A stretch of DNA of 20,254 bases from Planctomycetaceae bacterium (GTDB taxonomy: Bacteria > Planctomycetota > Planctomycetia > Pirellulales > Pirellulaceae). Positions 16,527-20,254 of the stretch are shown here, piece after piece (within the stretch, counting starts at the first letter, position 1; each line of letters opens with the position of its first letter). A model generated the notes under the pieces. The model saw nothing but the letters and a program-made list of their open reading frames with translations. It was not told where the DNA came from and did not search any database. Location: NCBI GenBank assembly GCA_005773145.1, contig SXHS01000374.1:1-20254 (forward strand), given 5' to 3'. Both the position numbers and the translations under genes were made by a program.

Positions 16527-16576
16527 GTAGCCGGCGTAGCGCGCAGCGCATGGCCGGCCGCATCGGAGTTATGACA

Positions 16577-18028
16577 ATGGCAACCAGCCGAACTCCACGA
16601 AATCAACTGGGCGGATTGTTCGACGCCGCCGTCGTTCCCATCTACGTGTTGGATGAACAACGACGTGTGATTTATTGCAATTCAGCTTGTGCAACTTGGC
16701 TCGGAGTGCCGCCGAGTCAGGTGGTCGGCCTGCAATGCGCCTATCACTCGGCCCCCGCCGGCGGCACGGCGAACCGTCCGGACACCATAGTGGACGGGAG
16801 GAAGGAAGTTCCATCCGATACGATCACGATGTCCACCCCGGACACGCTGGCCACCTGGCTTTGTCCTCCGCCGGAGGTGTTTAGCGGAGAAATCACGTCG
16901 GCGGAAGTTGGGCATACGGGCTCTGAGGGGCCCGGTGCCCGGCGTTGTGCTTATTGTTTGCCGCTGGGGGAACACGTTGCCGAGGTTGTTGGGGTGGTGG
17001 TGGTCCTTTCCGTTGCGCCCGTGGAATCCGGAGGCGCGACAGCGAATCCTGCGAATCAACCACTCTGGAATGCGCGAGAATTGCACGAACAGTTGCGAGG
17101 ATTTCACGAGCAACAAGCCAGCTATTTTCACCTAGATCGCTTGGTGGGTAGCAGTCCCGTGATGCGTCGCGTCCGCGAACAGGTTCATATCGCGCTTCAG
17201 ACGGGATGTCGGACGTTGATCATGGGACCGCCGGGGAGTGGCCGTGAGCATGTGGCCAGGACGATCTATCACGCCACCCGATCTCGTGCCTCGGCCACGC
17301 TGATGCCCTTGGACTGTTCGTTGCTGGATGCCGAACTGCTTGAGGCCACGATGACGTCGCATGTGCGTCGCTGGTCCGAGTTGGTACGCGATACATCGTT
17401 GACGATCCTCCTGCTGGAGGTCGACCAGCTTCCACTCGCAGCACAGGGAGACTTGTGTGGCTACCTAGCCATTCCCGAGTTGCCCTTGCGGGTTCTGGCG
17501 ACATCGCGGCGTTCCTTATGGCCACTGGTGGAGTCGGGCGAGTTCCGGCGGGAGTTGGCGTTAGCGATCAGCCCGTTAACGATCGAGTTGCCTTCCTTGT
17601 CGGAGCGTCGCGAGGACATCCCTTTGTTGGCTCAGTATTTGGTGGAAGATCAGAATCGGCGCGGTGGTCGGCAGCTGGGTGGCTTGTCGCCCGACGTGTT
17701 GGAGCTCTTCGCCGCCCACGATTGGCCGGGAAACATCGCCGAGATGTCAGACGTCATTCGGCAGTCCGTGCATCGCGCGGAGGAAAGTCGTGTGATGGTC
17801 GACGATTTACCTGAGACGCTGCACCACGCCCTGGATGCGGCCGCCCATCCGAGAATACCGGACGAAACGATCCAGTTGGATCGGTTCTTGGCGGAAATCG
17901 AAACCGAACTGATTCGTCGCGCCATGCAGCGGGCGCGTGGCAACAAGGCCCAGGCAGCACGCCTGTTGGGCGTCCATCGCGCCCGGCTGCTGCGCAAACT
18001 GGGGCCCCAGGATCCCGGAGCCTTGTAA
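16577..18028 (+). CDS. Degenerate sigma-54-type regulator (PAS, AAA+, Fis helix-turn-helix)
   Basis: This 483-residue protein has the layout of a bacterial enhancer-binding protein. A PAS-like domain spans residues 11-60 (FDAAVVPIYVLDEQRRVIYCNSACATWLG). A linker follows to about 185. A sigma-54-interaction AAA+ domain (187-400) starts LVGSSPVMRRVREQV. A Fis-type helix-turn-helix (444-476) contains RGNKAQAARLLGVHRARLLRKL. The ATPase core is badly eroded. Walker A is GPPGSGR (217-223), with R for the catalytic Lys. No GAFTGA loop exists between the ELL at 253-255 and the next block. Walker B reads LTILLLEVDQL without the D-E pair. Sensor II WPGNIAEM has A388 for the usual Arg. It probably binds DNA but neither hydrolyses ATP well nor contacts sigma-54 (inference). 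The start at 16577 lies eight bases after GGAG (16565-16568). It lies 95 bases after nuoN in the same direction and may regulate nuo. Confidence 0.87.
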   Translation: MATSRTPRNQLGGLFDAAVVPIYVLDEQRRVIYCNSACATWLGVPPSQVVGLQCAYHSAPAGGTANRPDTIVDGRKEVPSDTITMSTPDTLATWLCPPPEVFSGEITSAEVGHTGSEGPGARRCAYCLPLGEHVAEVVGVVVVLSVAPVESGGATANPANQPLWNARELHEQLRGFHEQQASYFHLDRLVGSSPVMRRVREQVHIALQTGCRTLIMGPPGSGREHVARTIYHATRSRASATLMPLDCSLLDAELLEATMTSHVRRWSELVRDTSLTILLLEVDQLPLAAQGDLCGYLAIPELPLRVLATSRRSLWPLVESGEFRRELALAISPLTIELPSLSERREDIPLLAQYLVEDQNRRGGRQLGGLSPDVLELFAAHDWPGNIAEMSDVIRQSVHRAEESRVMVDDLPETLHHALDAAAHPRIPDETIQLDRFLAEIETELIRRAMQRARGNKAQAARLLGVHRARLLRKLGPQDPGAL

Positions 18029-18083
18029 CGACTCACCGACAGCTTTAGGATGTGTGAGATCGTGGCAAGTGGCGGATGATGGG

Positions 18084-18605
18084 ATGGGGAGCGGATGGGG
18101 GGGCCAAGTGACCGTCGACCGGTTCGCGGATGGGGATCACCCGAATGCCGATTGGCGGAACAAGGCTGGCCGATGTGTCGTCTGCGCAACCAGCGTCGTT
18201 TGGGTGAGTGGATTTCGTAAGAATTTGGCTGGTTGGGTGGATTCGTCTTTGTTCGTTCGCGATTTGGCGGATTGCGAGGCGTGTCTGGACGCGTATCCGC
18301 TGAGCATCGTGGGGCTGGAAGTGGTCCTGCGGAATCTGGTCCCGGTTGTTTCTATGTTGCGATCATGGGGCTGGCGTTGGCCGGCGGCCCGCGTCGCAAT
18401 CGTTACCCGCGTCACGGATCCCCACGTCGCGTTGGCCCTGCGGGAGTTTGGGGTCGTGCATGTGGCCAGCTCGCAGCGGGAAATGCCGGCGCTAGTACAG
18501 ATGATGTGCCGCCACCTGGCATCACTCCCTCGGCCGTCCAGTGCTCTGCGGGATCAAATTCGTCAGCGTCTACCCTGGCCCTCCCAGCCTAAACCTACCA
18601 ACTAG
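18084..18605 (+). CDS. Unrecognised protein with possible receiver-like domain
   Basis: This is 173 residues from the ATG at 18084. GTG at 18108, behind a G-rich run, is an equally possible start eight codons later. I do not recognise a named family. The first part holds two Cys-x2-Cys pairs (C31/C34 and C64/C67). The second half alternates strands and helices: SIVGLEVVLRNLVPVVSMLR, then ARVAIVTRV, VALALREFGVVHVASS and MPALVQMMCRHLASLP. This resembles the last beta-alpha units of a response-regulator receiver fold, but without an obvious phospho-acceptor aspartate. The end (DQIRQRLPWP) is short and basic. It sits between the regulator (55 bases upstream) and mrp (27 bases downstream) on the same strand, so a shared transcript is likely. 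Its role is unknown. Confidence 0.65.
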   Translation: MGSGWGGQVTVDRFADGDHPNADWRNKAGRCVVCATSVVWVSGFRKNLAGWVDSSLFVRDLADCEACLDAYPLSIVGLEVVLRNLVPVVSMLRSWGWRWPAARVAIVTRVTDPHVALALREFGVVHVASSQREMPALVQMMCRHLASLPRPSSALRDQIRQRLPWPSQPKPTN

Positions 18606-18632
18606 CAACCGTTTTTTTGGAGTCCATTCAAT

Positions 18633-19712
18633 ATGTCACGCCCCCCGATCGACGCCCAGCAAGTTCAGCAGGCCCTCGAGGACTTTTTAGATCCGGAAAC
18701 CGGACGCAGCGTCGTCACGATGGGCCAATTGCGAGACATTGCGGTTGACGGGGACCAAATTACGGTGACTTTGGCTCTCACCACATTTTGTGCGCCCTTG
18801 TGGACAGACACTCAGCAGGCGGCCGTGGATCAACTCAAGGCCCGACTGCCTCATGCGGCATCCGTTCGCGTGCAACTGGTCGAACACCAGCGCCCCCCCG
18901 AGAAGTTGGGTCAGATTGGCATCACGGCTAAGAGTGTGATCGCGGTGGGTTCGGGAAAGGGTGGGGTTGGCAAGAGCACGATCGCAACCGCGCTGGCGTG
19001 CGCCCTGCAGCGATCGGGCTGTGCGGTTGGGCTTATGGATGCCGACGTTTATGGTCCCAGCATTCCCCATCTGCTGGGATTGTCGGGGCGTCCCGAAGTG
19101 GCTGACGGACGCATTGAGCCGGCTCGCAAAAACGGCATGTGCGTGATGTCGATGGGATTTCTGGTTCCCCCCGGCGAGGCCGTGGTGTGGCGCGGGCCCA
19201 TGTTACACGGAGCCATTACACAGTTCTTGCGTGACACCAATTGGGGACTCTTGGATTATCTGATCATCGACATGCCCCCCGGCACTGGGGATATTGCCCT
19301 GACCTTGTCGCAATTGTTACCACTGTCAGGCGCCGTTGTGGTTTGCACGCCACAGGAAGTGGCCCTTTTGGATGCTGTGAAGGCCATCGCCATGTTTCGC
19401 AAGGTGGAAATCCCCTTGCTGGGTATGGTTGAGAACATGAGCGGTTTCGTGGCGCCCGATTCACAGACTCGCTACGACATTTTCGGCAGCGGAGGGGCAA
19501 AGACCCGCGCGGCGGAACTGAATGTTCCCTTTCTTGGGGACGTCCCCATTCTGCTGCCGATTCGCGAACAGGGTGACAAAGGGCAAATGGATCAACTCTT
19601 GGACGATCCTCAGGCCGGGCCGTGCCTGCAGCAGTTGAGTTACCGATTGGTCCAGAATTTGGTCGTGTCGCGTGCCGAGCGTCCACCATTGCCGACCTTG
19701 AGCGTGCTGTGA
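18633..19712 (+). CDS. mrp: Mrp/ApbC/Ind1-family P-loop ATPase lacking the CxxC pair
   Basis: This 359-residue protein has an N-terminal FeS-assembly P (DUF59/MIP18) domain (about 8-84) and a ParA/MinD-type ATPase domain. The deviant Walker A is K109-G-G-V-G-K-S-T116. MDADVYGPSIPHLLG (135-149), a Walker B-type strand YLIIDMPPGTGD (209-220) and VENMSGF (266-272) are all diagnostic. Family members bind a bridging [4Fe-4S] cluster through C-P-x-C just after ENMS-x-F. Here that stretch reads V-A274-P-D-S277-Q, so both cysteines are gone. Mitochondrial Ind1 of this family is needed for complex I assembly, which fits the location behind nuo, but the missing cysteines argue for an altered mechanism or partner. 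The ATG at 18633 follows GGAG at 18619-18622. A terminator lies 46 bases after the stop. Confidence 0.93.
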   Translation: MSRPPIDAQQVQQALEDFLDPETGRSVVTMGQLRDIAVDGDQITVTLALTTFCAPLWTDTQQAAVDQLKARLPHAASVRVQLVEHQRPPEKLGQIGITAKSVIAVGSGKGGVGKSTIATALACALQRSGCAVGLMDADVYGPSIPHLLGLSGRPEVADGRIEPARKNGMCVMSMGFLVPPGEAVVWRGPMLHGAITQFLRDTNWGLLDYLIIDMPPGTGDIALTLSQLLPLSGAVVVCTPQEVALLDAVKAIAMFRKVEIPLLGMVENMSGFVAPDSQTRYDIFGSGGAKTRAAELNVPFLGDVPILLPIREQGDKGQMDQLLDDPQAGPCLQQLSYRLVQNLVVSRAERPPLPTLSVL

Positions 19713-19758
19713 CTCAGCGTAGTCGGAGTAGAAAATAGAGTTTGGGCAGAAAATAGAT

Positions 19759-19793
19759 AGAGCCGCTGGGCGGGTCCATCCCCCAGCGGCTCT
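19759..19793 (+). terminator. Rho-independent terminator after mrp
   Basis: The 12-base arms AGAGCCGCTGGG (19759-19770) and CCCAGCGGCTCT (19782-19793) pair perfectly around an 11-base loop. They are followed by the pyrimidine-rich TTCTC. On the other strand the hairpin is followed by ATCTATTTTC, so it may also end the minus-strand gene that faces it. It lies 46 bases after the mrp stop, closing the plus-strand gene set. Confidence 0.8.
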
Positions 19794-19902
19794 TTCTCGT
19801 CGTGTTCCGGCGAACCGCCCGCACCCGTCGGTCAGGCGGCGAAGATCCGATCGGCCTCAAAGGGCAGGCCCCTAAAGGCGGGCCCCAAAAGGGGATCGTG
19901 CC

Positions 19903-19918
19903 AAGGGAAAAATCCCTT
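19903..19918 (-). terminator. Small hairpin at the end of the Lys-rich gene
   Basis: AAGGGA and TCCCTT pair around four bases, overlapping the stop codon of the minus-strand gene. The stem is only six pairs and no T-run follows on the minus strand, so it is a weak candidate. The bidirectional hairpin at 19759-19793 is the better terminator. Confidence 0.25.
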
Positions 19919-20033
19919 AGGCCGACTTCTTACGTGCTTTGCGCTTTACAGCCTTCTTGGTCGCCTTCTTGGCGGCCTTGCGCTTCTTCCGCGGCGCTGC
20001 CTTCTTGGTGGCAGCCTTCTTCTTCTTGGCCAC
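19917..20033 (-). CDS. Small Lys/Ala/Arg-rich histone-H1-like protein
   Basis: This is 38 residues of almost pure Lys, Ala and Arg with a few Thr, Pro, Val and Ser. It begins MAKKKKAATKKAAPRKKRK and ends KRKARKKSA. Such tails resemble the C-terminal domain of eukaryotic H1 and of bacterial Hc1-like nucleoid proteins, and they neutralise DNA or RNA charge. A nucleic-acid-binding role is therefore inferred. I chose the GTG at 20033 because a perfect GGAGGA (20046-20041 on this strand) lies seven bases before it. The ATG at 20048 would add five residues (MEDVT) but would put the Shine-Dalgarno inside the gene and has no site of its own. It is convergent with mrp. The gene is very short, so it could be missed by annotation. 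Confidence 0.72.
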   Translation of the reverse strand: MAKKKKAATKKAAPRKKRKAAKKATKKAVKRKARKKSA

Positions 20034-20040
20034 AGTTACG

Positions 20041-20046
20041 TCCTCC
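20041..20046 (-). promoter_or_regulatory. Shine-Dalgarno that decides the start of the Lys-rich gene
   Basis: On the minus strand this reads GGAGGA, a perfect anti-16S match, with seven bases to the GTG at 20033. It overlaps the second codon of the alternative ATG start at 20048, which makes the GTG start much more likely. Confidence 0.75.
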
Positions 20047-20048
20047 AT

Positions 20049-20254
20049 AAAACAAAGTCCGCGGCGAGTTCTGTCTCGTGGGCTTCCCACTACAGAATGT
20101 AGTTTTTTGCCACCGAGCCAACCTCACCAACGCAAAGGTGCCACTCCCCGATGCGGGGCATCCGTCCCCGACAACACAACGCATGTCATCTTGACCGGAT
20201 GTAGCGTGGCATGTCCTATTTCGGATATTTGTACACAGTCTCAAAAATATTGCA
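20049..20254. other. Non-coding region upstream of the Lys-rich gene
   Basis: This is about 200 bases to the right edge with no convincing gene on either strand. It contains the inverted repeat ACTACA-GAA-TGTAGT (20089-20103), followed by T5 on the plus strand. A second small hairpin, GATGC-GGG-GCATC, lies near 20150-20162. The last 40 bases are AT-rich. The promoter of the minus-strand gene should lie here, but I cannot place -35 and -10 boxes with confidence. Confidence 0.5.

Noticed and set aside
16550..16576. Earlier ATG starts for the regulator (16550 and 16571)
   Set aside because: 16550 lies inside the second hairpin with no ribosome site, and 16571 is two bases from GGAG. 16577 has eight-base spacing.
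20181..20215. Direct repeats GCATGTC 28 bases apart
   Set aside because: Seven bases repeated twice is expected by chance, and there are no additional copies that would indicate an array or iteron.
20191..20222. TTGACCGGAT shared with the putative nuo -35 region (1294-1303)
   Set aside because: A ten-base match is weak on its own, and no good -10 box follows at the proper distance at the second site. It is treated as coincidence.
19930..20244. 104-codon minus-strand frame over the Lys-rich gene
   Set aside because: It is the same repetitive AAG/GCC DNA read in another frame (Glu/Gly/Gln-rich), with no ribosome site. The Lys-rich frame has a perfect Shine-Dalgarno.
1..20254. Mobile elements, CRISPR arrays, tRNA or rRNA genes
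   Set aside because: No transposase, integrase, spaced direct repeats, cloverleaf-like segment or rRNA-like stretch was seen. Nearly all the DNA is explained by the listed genes.

Overview
The window carries a complete, collinear 14-subunit respiratory complex I operon (nuoA to nuoN, about 1428-16481, plus strand), flanked by accessory genes. The DNA is GC-rich. The upstream exosortase-type CPBP protease, the short NuoG, the degenerate sigma-54-type regulator beside nuo and a very small Lys/Ala-rich histone-H1-like protein together suggest a planctomycete, perhaps of the Pirellulaceae. That assignment rests on gene content and recalled family patterns, with no database comparison.

Layout: (1) 2-97 is the C-terminal end of a secreted-type protein cut by the window edge. 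(2) 118-1254 is a CPBP/CAAX-type intramembrane protease. (3) 1255-1427 is a leader with a Rex- or CRP-like operator at 1367-1384 and a weak promoter candidate. (4) 1428-16481 is nuoABCDEFGHIJKLMN. Gaps are at most 64 bases and several genes overlap (A/B 10 nt, B/C 4, I/J 1, J/K 8, K/L 8), so the block is probably one transcript. (5) 16481-16526 is a 46-nt near-perfect inverted repeat that begins in the nuoN stop codon. (6) 16577-18028 is a PAS/AAA+/Fis-type regulator whose ATPase signatures are nearly all lost. (7) 18084-18605 is an unrecognised protein with a receiver-like C-terminal half. (8) 18633-19712 is an Mrp/ApbC/Ind1-family P-loop ATPase. (9) 19759-19793 is a strong terminator hairpin. 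(10) 19917-20033, minus strand, is a 38-residue Lys-rich protein read from a GTG codon behind a perfect Shine-Dalgarno. (11) 20049-20254 is non-coding.

How the genes work together: NuoE, F and G form the NADH-oxidising arm with FMN and Fe-S clusters. NuoB, C, D and I carry electrons to the quinone site. NuoA, H, J, K, L, M and N form the proton-pumping membrane arm. All Fe-S ligands are intact in NuoB, E, G and I. NuoF lacks one of the four cysteines expected for cluster N3. The adjacent Mrp belongs to the family that includes the mitochondrial complex I assembly factor Ind1, but it has lost the family's CxxC pair. The regulator looks like a pseudo-enzyme version of a sigma-54 activator. The Rex-like operator would tie operon expression to the NADH/NAD+ ratio. 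I see no mobile elements, CRISPR arrays, tRNAs or rRNAs. I found no wholly new multi-gene system. The most notable signals are the degenerate regulator, the altered NuoF and Mrp cysteines, the operator and the palindrome.
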